Source: Cerrena zonata (lineage: Eukaryota > Basidiomycota > Agaricomycetes > Polyporales > Cerrenaceae). Taken from it: 64,000 bases of DNA. Below are positions 11,963 to 22,328 of this stretch, in pieces. Position numbers and translations under genes: made by a program. Numbering within the stretch: the first letter of the stretch is position 1; the number at the start of each line of letters is the position of its first letter. The DNA lies in assembly GCA_038087015.1 (NCBI GenBank), contig JASBNA010000094.1, positions 1-64,000 of the forward strand, read 5' to 3'. Under the pieces are notes generated by a model. The model searched no databases, was not told the DNA's origin, and was given only the letters and a program-made list of their open reading frames with translations.

Positions 11963-12670
11963 TCAAATCATGATCGGATCCTGGATCGGAAGCTCTGGTG
12001 TGCGTGGCGACCTGGTCCGTCGGGCGATCTAGGTACGTTGAGGTTAACACTCCTCGTTACTTCGGTAATAATACGGACCCGTATACAATTCTACTCACCC
12101 ATTTGATTCTCTCGATCACCTTCACTGCGAAGGCGAATCTGGTTCCTGGCTCTCGTACGCCACGAACGTCATAGCTCGCTATCGACATCACATCAACATT
12201 AAATACATCCTTCAGTCGACTGTCACAAATACGCTTACCCCTGCGTCGTCGCTTTTCCTCCTTCCGAGCCCTCTGCATCTCCTTCTCACGCTCCTTTTCT
12301 CTTTCTCTACTCTCCTGGCTTTGTTGGCTCGCTCGACGACTGCTCGCCTGACTGGTGCTAGGGGTATTATCCCTTTCGACGATGATAGGCCCTACGCCAT
12401 CAACGGTACACCAACTGAAGAACTTTCCGGCGGCTCTTGCTCTTCTCAGTCGGTGTCTCTCCATATCCCTCTCTTCTTTTTCGTCGGTTAAAGTTGCAGC
12501 ATCGTCGCGATCAGCGAAGGTAGTGCTGGTCGGACTCATGGTATGAGGTCCGATATCGATGACGCTAGAATAATCGTAGCCATAGCCTCGACTGAAATCA
12601 ATAGTATGAGGACGGGGACGAGTTGGGGGCACCATTGGTGCAAGTGCCAAAGCGGCCAGGAATATTAGAT
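11963..12670 (-). CDS. Hypothetical protein with Arg/Glu-rich helix
   Basis: The main exon (about 12670-12099) is joined through a short intron (donor GTGAGT at 12098) to a last exon 12028-11963. The only in-frame ATG is at 12635, but the frame stays open upstream over a hydrophobic LIFLAALALAP stretch preceded by a TTTCAAG acceptor, so a small 5' exon with a signal-like start is likely. The middle of the protein has a long Arg/Glu/Lys-rich segment (SREREKEREKEMQRARKEE) that would form a single charged helix. No catalytic motif or known domain is seen. Coding status rests on frame length, composition and the matching splice sites. Confidence 0.5.
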
Positions 12671-13133
12671 CTATCTTGAAAGAGGGTGAATGATAGACTT
12701 GGAACCTAAGTTATATAGACCTCGTGGGCGGGCAAGTATGTGAACGCCAGATGAAATACACTGGCTATTTATTGAAACTGGGTGGATAAAGAGGCAATGG
12801 GTTTTGATGCCTGGACAGCGCTGGACGTCTCGAAGCGGAAGTTTTAAAGTGTGGTGTGATTCTGCCAACGTCCAGGGAGCCTCTAGTCTTCTCAATATAA
12901 AATACACGAACATTCCATGGCATATTGGGAGATACAGCGTCGCAATGTGACCTCGTACAACAAGCAAACCCGATGCGCTCGGGCATCAGAACCTTATACG
13001 CCGGCAGGTGATTGATATCTTTCCCCTTGACTAACATTCGATTATACAGATAGAATGCAATTATTTTACTATGTATCTAATGTACAGGATATGTCGTGAT
13101 GGTTGCATAGACTTCTTTGCAATAGCGAGAAAG
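12671..13133. other. Intergenic
   Basis: The stretch has short frames on the minus strand without domain character. It contains the presumed promoter of the unknown gene to the left and the 3' flank of the CsbD-like gene to the right. Confidence 0.35.
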
Positions 13134-13772
13134 TTAATCATGAGGGGCTTGTGCTGCACCGAGGGCGGCTGCTTTGCCACCCGCTTCACGGAGCTCTCCC
13201 TTCTCATGAAGCTCGGGCTTCCCCATCATCTTCCCGGCAACCTATACCAGCATCAAAGTGAGAAGACCGTATATACATGAGCGGTGAAGGATTGTATTCA
13301 CCTTCTGTGTCTTCCCTACCATCTTGTCAGTGAATTTAGCATGTCCCTCGGGAACGTCGTCTCGGCCACCGATGGCAACGCCGCCTACAAGTCGAGGATT
13401 GGAATCAGTTATCGCATAGCATCAATAATCCATGTATGTAGGATACAGACCTTGGTTGATAGGCTGAACATCCATAGGTCGGTTGTCAGCAAAAGGATTT
13501 TTACCTTCTCTCTGCTGGATGCTGTCGGGATCAGCACGGTGTTGACCCCCGCTCATTATTGCGTTTGTATCGGAGCCAGCACCGAAAGCTTTCTCGCCAT
13601 TTGGTCGCCAAGTCTGCTCGTCATTTGTGACGGAAGCATCGTAGTTGTGAGTAGGACCCGATGAGCCTTTGAATCCGGGAAGTATTTCAGAATCTCTGTG
13701 AACGTGGTGCTCAGGAGGTGGTTGTAACGTGAACTCGTTAGGACCGGGGTAGGTAGATTGGTCGGACGACAT
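13134..13772 (-). CDS. CsbD-like small hydrophilic stress-type protein
   Basis: Three exons (13772-13451, 13384-13302, 13241-13134) join in phase to give 170 residues. The first 107 residues are polar and disordered-looking (Pro/Gly/Asp/Asn-rich). The C-terminal part has Lys/Gly-rich amphipathic repeats, KFTDKMVGKTQKVAGKMMGK followed by a PELHEKGELREAGGKAA segment, which resemble the CsbD/stress-protein pattern of fungal cytosolic hydrophilic proteins. The link to CsbD is by pattern only and is not certain. There is no signal peptide or membrane helix. The introns are 66 and 60 bases with good GT-AG borders. Confidence 0.72.
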
Positions 13773-15538
13773 GATATGATGCTAATCAGTAAGTAGTTTC
13801 AGAGTTGGTGATGGTGAAATGCTATAAATTTGAAACTGTTTGCTTGAGATTTATATAGTGAAGGATGGAGCTAACAATGGATCCTGGCATCGGTGTCATA
13901 GTTGGGGTTACTAGATCATTGTGGCGTGAGAGATATAGGGGAGTATATATGTCATCTTCGTGAGGGGTACGTCATAAGGTCCCTTCCAAAGATACTGGGA
14001 ATGCAGAGAGGAGAAGAGATGCGAAGAGGAACGGAGGCGTGATACGAAGAAGGCAGACGAGGATTTAGTAGTCAGTAAGGGGTATCAATAGGCGAAGTTG
14101 TTCCTGCAGGGCTGTCGATGCTAAATACAGACTCCAAGTGTATCCACGATGTTCCATGCATGAGTGCTATGAGACGTTATATACTACGCTGTTCCATGAT
14201 GTGAGGCTATCGTGACCGTGTAAGTTGTAACGGAATTGACCATCACAATCTTCGTCATATACAAAGCAGTTGCCTCATCTGGAGAAGTTACCCATATATG
14301 GAAGCTCTATCTCTATATATAGAATTTCAAATAGCTTATGTAAAGCATCGCTTACTCCGAGTCAAGTCGAGACGACATCCTTCTCCTCCGAGTCAGTGGC
14401 GGGTTAATGACCTCTAACACGAAGACGTTGTGGCCCTAGGTCTTGTCTCCCGGAGGATAGGCGCTGGTAGAATCTGGTCCCGGTTTTCGAGCTCGCAGAC
14501 CTCTCATCTTTTTATTCCTTTTCTTTTCTTCGGACGCCAGTGAGCTCTACATCTTTCTATTACTATGGATTCGATGTAACAACACAGGTCACCTTCGCGT
14601 TTCTCCACTACAGTAACAATTTGGGCTCGGAAGGTAAGTACCGCAACCATTATCAACGGCTACAACTTGAATGTTGCTATCACTATCCGTGAATCATATT
14701 CCGTTGTCCGCGTCTGGGCCTATCTGCATGAAGTTACTCCGCCACTTTCGTTGGACGTACTACTTTCGTCAGTACCCTCATCGTCACCCATTGACCCGGA
14801 AGCTTCACCCGGCGTTCGTTTTCGTATCTTATTAAATGTCCCAGTGCTTAACCTCAGGTGATTCAAACGGTGATGGTGTGTTACAATAGTTGACGTAAGT
14901 TCTACATTTTCTACGAAGGTTAACACATAATGATTCTTAGGTCTTTGGGCCGCCTAGGTGTTCCCATCAAGATCTGATATGACTCAGATTGTGGTTGTGA
15001 CCTGTACGCAAGCCTGGTCGTATTGAACATCTTCTATCACGACATAGTGTTTCCCTTGCCAAAACTCAAAACTCTAGTCATTGTATCTGGTGTTTCTGGT
15101 TCTATTGTTCAACATTGCCGCCGACCACCGGACGTGTTAACATGGGAACATGGGCATAGGCTTTGCTATGTCAACATTGTTAAACTTGATGTCGGTTGTG
15201 TCGGTCGTGTCTTACGACGTAACAAATCGTAGAAGATGAAGATGTTAATTCAAATACATTCGTTGTTTGAGAGGCCGTCTCGGTTGTCTCTTCACATCTT
15301 CTTGTATACTATTTTAGTTACGCTGAACGATTGCTTCTTTGTGTTTCCTTAGCACTCGGAAAAGCTCGTAGGTGAATCAAGCTACGTTGGTCTACTGTCG
15401 CTTGTGAGAATTGGGTGGCTAAGGATAAAGATAAACTACTACCTTGTTAATCTGCTCATCCATCTGATATTTTCCTGACAGAACCTGATATCGTAGCTTC
15501 GGCTCTTTGAATCACTGGAGAATGACGCTGGTTTTGTC
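13773..15538. other. Long intergenic region; part resembles 20.1-20.4 kb
   Basis: No convincing gene. Positions about 13880-13910 and 14265-14350 resemble 20230-20260 and 20305-20390. Shared words include CATATATGGAAGCTCT and AGAATTTCAAATA. The stretch next to 13773 is the upstream region of the CsbD-like gene. Positions about 15440-15540 are promoter sequence that also occurs before the second peptide gene at 17860-17985. Confidence 0.4.
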
Positions 15539-15584
15539 TATAAATGCGAGAGGAGAAATTTCGTTCAAGCCAGAGCTGCGCTCC
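15539..15584 (+). promoter_or_regulatory. TATA box plus conserved 14-mer, peptide gene 1
   Basis: TATAAAT begins at 15539 and the word CAGAGCTGCGCTCC begins at 15571, 32 bases later. A GT-AG intron in the untranslated leader follows (GTAAGATC near 15601 to CACTCTAG near 15655). The same arrangement precedes all five family members. Confidence 0.75.
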
Positions 15585-15705
15585 AGACAGATACTGAAAA
15601 GTAAGATCGTCCTTCACCATTGAATTGTGCTGACTAGCTAACCCTTCACTCTAGCCAATTCCCCCACATACCTACCTGATATTTGCCACCTTTGAAATAC
15701 ACACA

Positions 15706-16066
15706 ATGCACTTCGCCATCCTGTCTTCGCTGGTTACGATTTTATCCTTTGTTGCGTCAATCTCCACCGCTCCTGTCAGTATGGGGTGAGTTGGACTATG
15801 GCATCCATTTTCGTATTTTCTAAATGCTTATGCTTACGTTGCGATACAGGTCAAGTCTTTCCGGTGATTCTAAAACATTCGAGAAGAAGCAAAATGATGG
15901 AAAGATTCCATCACTTCTAATGTAAGTATCATTGCTCGATGCAAGTGAACACATAAACCTACTCATGAACTATAGGCCTTCAGAGGCGGGAGAATCTCAA
16001 GTTGGCCTCCAGAATGTGCATACCGGTACCGCTGCACTAGCAGGTTTGGGTGTGTTTGGACCGTAG
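15706..16066 (+). CDS. Small secreted prepropeptide, family copy 1
   Basis: Exons 15706-15785, 15850-15921 and 15976-16066 encode 80 residues. Exon 1 is a signal peptide (MHFAILSSLVTILSFVASIS, cleavage likely after ISTA). Exon 2 encodes a polar linker containing QNDGKIPSLL. Exon 3 encodes the C-terminal peptide containing VGLQNVHTGTAAL. Both introns are phase 2. Copies 2 and 4 share the QND..P linker and the LQN/LEN..xGTxA core. This copy has Lys-Lys in the linker but lacks a clear Lys-Arg or Arg-Arg site before the last exon. No database family is recognised. A secreted peptide or small secreted effector-like protein is inferred from the signal peptide and size alone. Confidence 0.7.
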
Positions 16067-16680
16067 AGATCGTGAATTTGCTATTTCTTGTGCAACGCCG
16101 TAATTTTATAGGGATGAAGTTCCCTGGATCCGCTTCCCAGAAACAAGATGGAGCTAGACACAATTACCAACAACGTTGAAAATAAATATCTTGGTCGTCA
16201 TGTCTAAACCTCTCCTGACCATTATCATACGCTCGTGATCACTGGTAGTGCGTGAAGTACTGTCATAATAACGGCCAGCTACACCCGTTGACTAAATATA
16301 GCATGCGTGCACTCTTGATTTAAAAAGTAACATGGTACTCAAGAGTTCTGAATGATTGTATGCTCGTAAAGGAAAGCTTCCCTGAATACATTTCCACGGC
16401 CTACTACCCGCAACCAGCAAAAATTATCTATACTATGTCATTGAAGAGTTTGTCTTATTTAGCACAACATCATTCGAGATGAAGAGAGTGTAGCAGAAAT
16501 CCGCTAGTAACCACGGAGCTTAAAAGTGACTTCAAGACTTTTGAGGAAACTTGACCTCGTGTTGTGCAAATAGTGGCTCGATGCGCTGAAGTATGGGCTA
16601 CCTTCAACATCTGAAGGATCTAAGCGTTGGGGAACCCATTTAGTATATTAGATATTGAATACATTTTTGAGTTAATCACA
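16067..16680. other. Intergenic
   Basis: The left part (16070-16300) resembles the flank at 18870-19080, including words like CGTGATCA and the CATAATAACGGCCAG/CATAAAAACGACCAG pair. It belongs to the duplicated block structure of this region. No gene is seen. Confidence 0.4.
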
Positions 16681-16931
16681 ACATTACCCGGGTGTCGAAG
16701 TTCGAAGACAAAACATCAGCAATGTCAGACTCATCTGGCTCGATCCCTCCAGCAAAGTTAGTCACATCGACTCCTGGCCGGTAGAGCGGGACTAGGACGC
16801 GAAGATCGTATTGAGAATATGATAAAGAAAGTATGAACTGATAGGGAACGTACGTTTCTGTACATAGGAGCGGCGTGCAAGCGACTAGACAATACCATTG
16901 TGGCAAGCAGATATAGGAAGTTCATGAACAT
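16681..16931 (-). CDS. Candidate small secreted protein
   Basis: ATG at 16931 opens a signal-like N-terminus (MFMNFLYLLATMVLSSRLHA, then AAPMYRN). Without an intron the frame ends at 16758 after about 58 residues. With an intron ending at the acceptor CGTCCTAG (about 16792) an acidic C-terminal part containing VDVTNFAGGIEPDESD can be joined, ending near 16681. The donor needed for that frame (GTTCCC) is weak, and the stronger GTACGT gives an early stop. The signal peptide makes a small secreted product plausible, but the structure is unresolved. It shows no obvious similarity to the five-member family on the other strand. Confidence 0.35.
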
Positions 16932-17986
16932 CCTGAGAGAACGAGATTGGGAAATGCTAGTAATGCTGGTTAAATGAATCACTAAAGGATACTTCAAGGG
17001 GCCTTACTCACCGATCGGCACTGAGTAAACTTGTGTGTGGAGGAGTCAACCTGCAGAACATTGTACAGACGACTTCCCCTTTTGTGAAACCCGTCTGCAT
17101 GCATCAACGCCAATATCAGGCATTGACATTGTCTAACACTAGCAGGCTATACTGTGTATTCTTATCGCAAAGATGATCATCTTATGATGAATAGGAGGCG
17201 ACGAAGCTGAACAGTGCTCGAATATGGTCAACCCATTTCTTCGGCACGTACAAACTGAGCAAGCTGTGTTACGGATGCATGTGGATACAATCGAAGGACG
17301 GTAGAGTGAAACCCGAGCCTAGACAAGATGATTTACAAAAAAAGAGAAGCAAATTAGGATTGAACTTGGCTCATTGATAGCCGCAATTAGGAAGCCATTT
17401 CCGTCTCGACATTTCGTATGGACCCACCTTAGAGAGTCCTTCATATTTCCGCATTGCTTCAGATAGGCAATGCGTGGAGACCGATGACCACCCCGAGCAT
17501 CTTCACTGGCGAGATACGATCTGCGAAGCATGATGTTAGCTGTCTCTAAAATGTCTTAATTGGGGTGTGGGGGTCCCTGTTCGTTGAAATACATTCAACT
17601 TTGTATGAACGCCTAGGGAAAGATAGTTCTGTGGCGCTTGCATGTCACCCATCGTGGAGGCGAGTTGTCAAGTTAGTGACACTCCGATCCTCGTCTCGAT
17701 ACTGGATTTATCATACATGGAGACCATCATGTGTAAGCTGGGTAGTACACTTGATATTAGAGATTGGAATAGAGAACCTTGAGCTTAATAGAGCCGCATA
17801 CGTATCATCGTCTCAACTGATCTCCTGCGATGCTCTGTAGCAAATCGAGTAAGTCCAACTACTACTTTGTTGATATCTTCATTGTATCTGATGGTTTTCT
17901 GACAGAGCTTGATATCGTAGTTACGACGCCTTCACGAGGTCGGATTGTGATGGTCATTCGCCAGAAATGACACTGGTTCTAGTATC
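16932..17986. other. Intergenic, upstream of peptide gene 2
   Basis: No gene resolved. The last 130 bases (17860-17986) repeat the promoter sequence of gene 1, including TTGATATCGTAG/CTGATATCGTAG and the GACACTGGTT/GACGCTGGTT words. Confidence 0.4.
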
Positions 17987-18032
17987 TATAAATACGAGAA
18001 GAGAAATTTCGTTCAAGTCAGAGCTGCGCTCC
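17987..18032 (+). promoter_or_regulatory. TATA box plus conserved 14-mer, peptide gene 2
   Basis: TATAAAT begins at 17987 and CAGAGCTGCGCTCC at 18019, again 32 bases apart. A leader intron follows, from GTTAGTTC after CTGAATA to TTTCCTAG before TTCC. Confidence 0.75.
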
Positions 18033-18130
18033 CAAACAAGTCCTGAATAGTTAGTTCATTCCTCCTACGCTATTGAACAAACTTAACTAACATCTTTCCT
18101 AGTTCCTTTTTTGATCCACAAGCATCTACG

Positions 18131-18523
18131 ATGGTGCATATGATAAATTTTGTTGCTCTAATCTCATTGGTTGCGGTCTTCTCCCTCTTCACATCGATCA
18201 CTGCCATTCCTATCTCTATCGAGTAAGTCGTTTTCGAGCGTTCAAGTTTTTGTCATTTCTCAATATGTAGGTTGCGATGCAGGTCTACTCCCACTTCCAG
18301 TGGTTCTGAAACGTCAAAGACCGCGCAGAATGATGTCCTTAATATAGTTCCACTACTTCGCCGGTAAGTGGCCCTGATTGAGGTTTGCGAATTCATGACC
18401 TGACTCAATGGCTATAGGCGTTCCAATTGGAGTTCTCGACAGTGGTATCTGGAGGGATTAGTAGGAGATGGCCTTCAAAATGTGGAATTTGGTACCTCTG
18501 CAATTCGGCCAAAACTACAGTGA
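18131..18523 (+). CDS. Small secreted prepropeptide with Kex2-type site, copy 2
   Basis: Exons 18131-18222, 18283-18363 and 18418-18523 encode 92 residues. Exon 1 is a signal peptide ending near TSITA-IP. Exon 2 is a polar propeptide (QNDVLNIVP). The second phase-2 intron splits an Arg codon inside LLRRRSNW, so the basic processing site straddles the exon 2/3 junction. Cleavage after RRR would release a C-terminal peptide of about 35 residues starting SNW and containing GDGLQNVEFGTSA. Copy 4 has the same SNW...W...FGTSA..RP core. A KEX2-processed secreted peptide is inferred from the signal peptide plus the polybasic site; no receptor or biological role is visible. Confidence 0.75.
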
Positions 18524-19061
18524 TTTCCTCGGACACAGCGTTATCCTGAAGCTCAATGTGGAAAGTTACAGTTATTCGGATCAGTATCCCGGTGAAAGCT
18601 TCATTCTGAGAACTTCGTAGTTTCTGGCTATCATGTAATGTGATACGTCTCAACCGTCAATGACATTGTTGCCACATCTACCACAAGGCCAGATATTGAG
18701 GTCGCGCAACTTGAAAGCATCATTGATCTACTACACCGTGTGTCGATCCTAAACCCAGCATCACTGGCACATCTGTCCATCTCTTTTACGCATCCACAGG
18801 TCTTATTAACTAAGCGAATACCCAGTATAGGGTGGGTGCGTCGATATCATTGGTAATTCGAGAATCGTGTACTTGCTATTTGTTACGCAGCAATATGGCG
18901 ATGCTGTTCTATGAGCACCCCTGGACCCCGCTCCCAAGAAAAGAGATGAGTCGAGGCGTCCTCCCTAGCAGTATCGCAAATAACTGTCTAGCTCGTCATC
19001 ATGTTTAAATTTCTCTTGGCAGAATATTGATTATGTTCGTGATCAGCACGCGTAGTACTGC
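18524..19061. other. Intergenic, homologous to 21673-22179
   Basis: Matches the interval between copies 4 and 5, for example TCAACCGTCAATGACAT against TCGACTGTCAACGGCAT, and AGGGTGGGTG in both. No gene is seen. Confidence 0.45.
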
Positions 19062-19108
19062 CATAAAAACGACCAGGATTTTGTACGATTCAGCCAGAGC
19101 TGCGCTCC
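19062..19108 (+). promoter_or_regulatory. TATA-like box plus conserved 14-mer, copy 3
   Basis: CATAAAA begins at 19062 and CAGAGCTGCGCTCC at 19095, 33 bases apart. The TATA word has lost its first T relative to the other copies, in line with decay of the gene behind it. A leader intron (GTGAGTTC to GTTGATAG) is still recognisable. Confidence 0.65.
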
Positions 19109-19216
19109 TACGTACCGGATAGTGAGTTCCCTTCCATTTTTGTGGATTGTCGTGAAAACAATCCTTATGTTGATAGTCATCCCCTCTTTCAACTTTCACG
19201 AACCTCATCAAACACA

Positions 19217-19550
19217 ATGCATATCAAGTTCTTGACCCCGTTGACCGCGATATTCCTCGTTCTGTCGGTCGCTGTCGCCGCCCCTATTCGGTGAGCGCAC
19301 CTAGATTCTTGACCCTTTCATAAACCACATCGCTCACCATGTCTTGAGGGCCCAATACATCTGATCCGGAGGGGTCCAAAATTAAGGATTCGCACACTGA
19401 TGATGTTTTAGAACTTGAAATGTAAGTTCCACGTCATTTCGTAACGTAATTTATAAACTTACTCAGGCTGTATAACCAGACGAAATGACTCGAAAGATTG
19501 GAACAAAATAGGTTTCGGCGAGGGTGGGTCCAATCTTGGATCGGTATGGT
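19217..19550 (+). pseudogene. Decayed small secreted prepropeptide, copy 3
   Basis: Exon 1 (19217 to about 19292) is an intact signal peptide (MHIKFLTPLTAIFLVLSVAV) and ends at the same phase-2 donor as copy 5. Exon 2 is recognisable (SDPEGSK..., ending ...LELEM at about 19421), but the only acceptor in the expected place (CTTGAG) joins it out of frame and gives a stop after three codons. Exon 3 (about 19482-19550) is still open and reads RNDSKDWNKIGFG..., matching copy 5 DWNKLHFGG. Where copy 5 has Lys-Arg-Arg before the mature peptide, this copy reads Met-Arg-Asn, so the processing site is also gone. The copy is best called a pseudogene, unless an unusual acceptor rescues the frame. Confidence 0.6.
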
Positions 19551-19704
19551 GAAGCGACTGTGTTTAAGCATATCATGAGACAAGCAGTGCTTGTTGATAC
19601 GTCAGACTTGGAGTATTTCATTTCATTTGCCTTTGCTAGACTCAGCGCATTTTTAATCGCCTCTGGGATGCTGTTATATCGTAAAAGACCCAGAACACAT
19701 TGAA

Positions 19705-20060
19705 ACGACAAGAGAGGACACCTAACGACGCGGACAGATCCGGAATTAGCATAATTTCGAATAACACACGTGAAACGGGAAACGCACCTCCAGCAATCGC
19801 AGCTCGAACGAGAGTACCGGGCTCCTCACCACCGCGGATGGCAAGTTGAAGGTAACGCGGTGTGATACGTTTTACACGCAGATATTTGGAGCCGTTACCT
19901 GAAGAGCAGCAGTACGCAACCAGTATCTTTCAATCATGTCTACTTGTATGGGATGTGTTGTAAGTACGTACCAACTCAAGTAGTGCTTCGGCCGTTGGCA
20001 AGTACTCCGGGATTGCCGACGCGTATACAGCAGCTTGTGCAATATTACGAGCTTCCTACA
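19705..20060 (-). pseudogene. Partial, decayed histone H2A.Z copy
   Basis: The minus strand resembles the H2A.Z gene at 23.0-23.5 kb. One block (about 19910-19790) reads [17 protein letters not shown] followed by [10 protein letters not shown], where the intact gene has [11 protein letters not shown] second block (about 20060-19970) gives a broken version of the [12 protein letters not shown] helix. Exon 1 and nearly all of the last exon are absent and key acidic-patch residues are changed. The fragment sits downstream of peptide copy 3 exactly as the intact H2A.Z sits downstream of copy 5, so it came with the same segmental duplication. Confidence 0.7.
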
Positions 20061-21118
20061 CTCTAGATATACCAGAATCTCAATTAATGTACTGTTCTAG
20101 GAGAGGTTGCAAAGCGAGGGACATGGGTAGTTAGGTTAGTCAGGAGACATAATCGGTGGTTTCGTGAGATGAAGAATTGGGTATGATGGGATGTTATGAA
20201 AAAATAGGATGCAGCTCTGAAGGAGTGCCACGGATTTTGACATTGGTGCCATAGTTGGGGTCGTCGTGGTCTGAGGAGGGACATCGTACTAAGGCTCGGA
20301 CAAGCAGTTGCCATATTTGGATGGAGTATCCATATATGGAAGCTCTCCTTCCGGAAACAGAATTTCAAATAACCTAGCATCACTGGCACAACGCCCTGAC
20401 CCGTTCGGTCATTCTTCTTTTAGCCCACATCTACTTGTTTTATCATGCTGGGACGTATGAGAAAGAATCTACGTCTATAGCTATGCTTGACAGTTCTTGA
20501 TATGATATTTTTCGTATCTTCATAGGCTTTACTATTCGGTGCTTAAACTTGGACTCGGACGACTAAATGCTTGGGCATGGTCCGAAGGTGTATTGTACAC
20601 TCCTAGGGCTATCAGGCGTGGGCCTTCGGAAGTCTCCGTCAAGATATGGTGTGACTCGTAATGTGAGTGCGATTTACAAATGGATGCTGCGAGTCCCGCG
20701 ACCATCTTCTTTACGCAGGGTTTCCCATACTCAAATTTTGAAATTCAACTAGTGGGCGTTGAAATTTTGATACCGCTGGCGATTATAATTTTAGGTCTCG
20801 CTATCGACGAACAAAATGGGTATGTCAACCTTCTTGAGTTGATATTGAACATCTCTGACGGATTGTTACGGTACAGTGAAACATAGAACTCATCCGATCG
20901 AACATGGTACCATGTTTCAAAACGTAAGAAGCCCGGAGAGCCCTTGAGCCAAACAGGCATGTCGAGGCATTGTTGCTTGTGACGATCAGGATGCACGGCA
21001 ATTATGCTCAACATGTCCGATCTTAACCTCCCATCTGATGCTTTCCCAAAATAACTTGACACATTGTCCTATCATCGCATCTTAGTTTCGACCCCTAGTC
21101 ACCCACCAGTGGTTTGCC
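20061..21118. other. Intergenic between the duplicated blocks
   Basis: Positions 20230-20390 resemble 13.9 and 14.3 kb. Short frames at 20567-20886 (plus) have no recognisable domain. The 3' end (21060-21118) is promoter of copy 4. Confidence 0.4.
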
Positions 21119-21164
21119 TATAAATACAAGTGGAAATGTTTCACTCAAGCCAGAGCTGCGCTCC
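21119..21164 (+). promoter_or_regulatory. TATA box plus conserved 14-mer, peptide gene 4
   Basis: TATAAAT begins at 21119 and CAGAGCTGCGCTCC at 21151, 32 bases apart. A leader intron runs from GTACGCTC (about 21182) to TTCCCTAG (about 21234). Confidence 0.75.
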
Positions 21165-21270
21165 CAGACAGGTGCTGAATAGTACGCTCATACCTCTTCC
21201 CTATTGAACGATGTTGATTAATTCTTTCCCTAGTCTTTTCTTTGACCCATACATATTTACGAGATTTGCG

Positions 21271-21672
21271 ATGGTCCATACGATGAACCCTGCGGCTCTA
21301 ACTTCGTTAATTGTGATCTTCTCTCTCATCGCATCAATCGCTGCCATTCCTGTCTCTTTCGTGTGAGTAGCTCTTCATATCATTTCCCCTCGTTCTAGCC
21401 ACTTATATTATTATACAGTTCTAGTCCATTTTCCGCCGGTTCTGAAACGTTAGAGAACGAGCAGAATGATGTTTCTAAAGTCGTTCCAATGATTCGCCAG
21501 TAAGTAACACCGATTGGCGTTTGTGAACCCATGTCCATACTCAATGAATCTATGTAGGCGTTCCAACTGGGGTCAGCAGCAGTGGGGTTGGGGGGAAGTT
21601 GGGGGTGACCTTGAAAATATGCAATTTGGTACCTCTGCATTCCGGCCGAATGTGCACCATGATGATGCTTAA
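21271..21672 (+). CDS. Small secreted prepropeptide, family copy 4
   Basis: Exons 21271-21362, 21419-21499 and 21558-21672 encode 95 residues. The first exon is a signal peptide ending IASIAA-IP. The propeptide contains EQNDVSKVVP. The junction of exons 2 and 3 reads MIRQRSNW, so the RRR of copy 2 is here Arg-Gln-Arg, a weaker processing site. The C-terminal part has W..Q.W.WGEVGGD, then LENMQFGTSAFRP, close to copy 2, and a His/Asp tail. Both introns are phase 2 as in the other copies. The start MVHTMNPAAL aligns with MVHMINFVAL of copy 2. Confidence 0.75.
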
Positions 21673-22179
21673 CACTGTTATTCGAATACATTCGATGCGA
21701 GCATCATTACCATTTAAATCATTTTGCAGCTGCTGGCTATACGTAATTTGATACGGCTCGACTGTCAACGGCATCGTTGCTCCGTCTGCAAGGCTAGGTA
21801 TCGAAACCACACAAAGCATCAGTGATATACACGGTGTGGCGATCCTAGATTTGGTATTACAGGCGCATCTGCTCATCTTGTTACTCGATGCTCAGAGATC
21901 TGAATGAAGGTATGTTCAACTTTGCGCACCTACAGCCTGAGCTTGTATTGACCAATAAGATATTTGCTAAAGGGTGGGTGTATCAGTCTTTATTTGATAT
22001 TTCCGGCAACCCGGAAATCATTCGCCTACTGTTTCTTGCGTAGCATTACGGCGATAATGGTCCCCAGATCTCGCTTCGCTAGAATAGGATGAACTTGGGC
22101 GGCGTCGTCGGAGACAGCTGTCTCGCTCATCATGTATCCCAAGCATCATTATGCTCGTGACCGGCGCGCAAAGTTTTGC
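21673..22179. other. Intergenic, homologous to 18524-19061
   Basis: This is the counterpart of the interval between copies 2 and 3. No gene is seen. The 3' part carries the promoter of copy 5. Confidence 0.45.
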
Positions 22180-22225
22180 TATAAAACCGGAGAGGAAATG
22201 CAAGATTCACCCAGAGCTGCGCTCC
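22180..22225 (+). promoter_or_regulatory. TATA box plus conserved 14-mer, peptide gene 5
   Basis: TATAAAA begins at 22180 and CAGAGCTGCGCTCC at 22212, 32 bases apart. A leader intron follows (GTGAGTCC after GGATA to TATGGATAG). Confidence 0.75.
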
Positions 22226-22328
22226 TAGGTACTGGATAGTGAGTCCACCACCTCCATTCTGACTTGTCGTAAATAATCTTTTTATGGATAGCCTCTCCTC
22301 TCCCTCATTCACCAACCCTCATCACACA

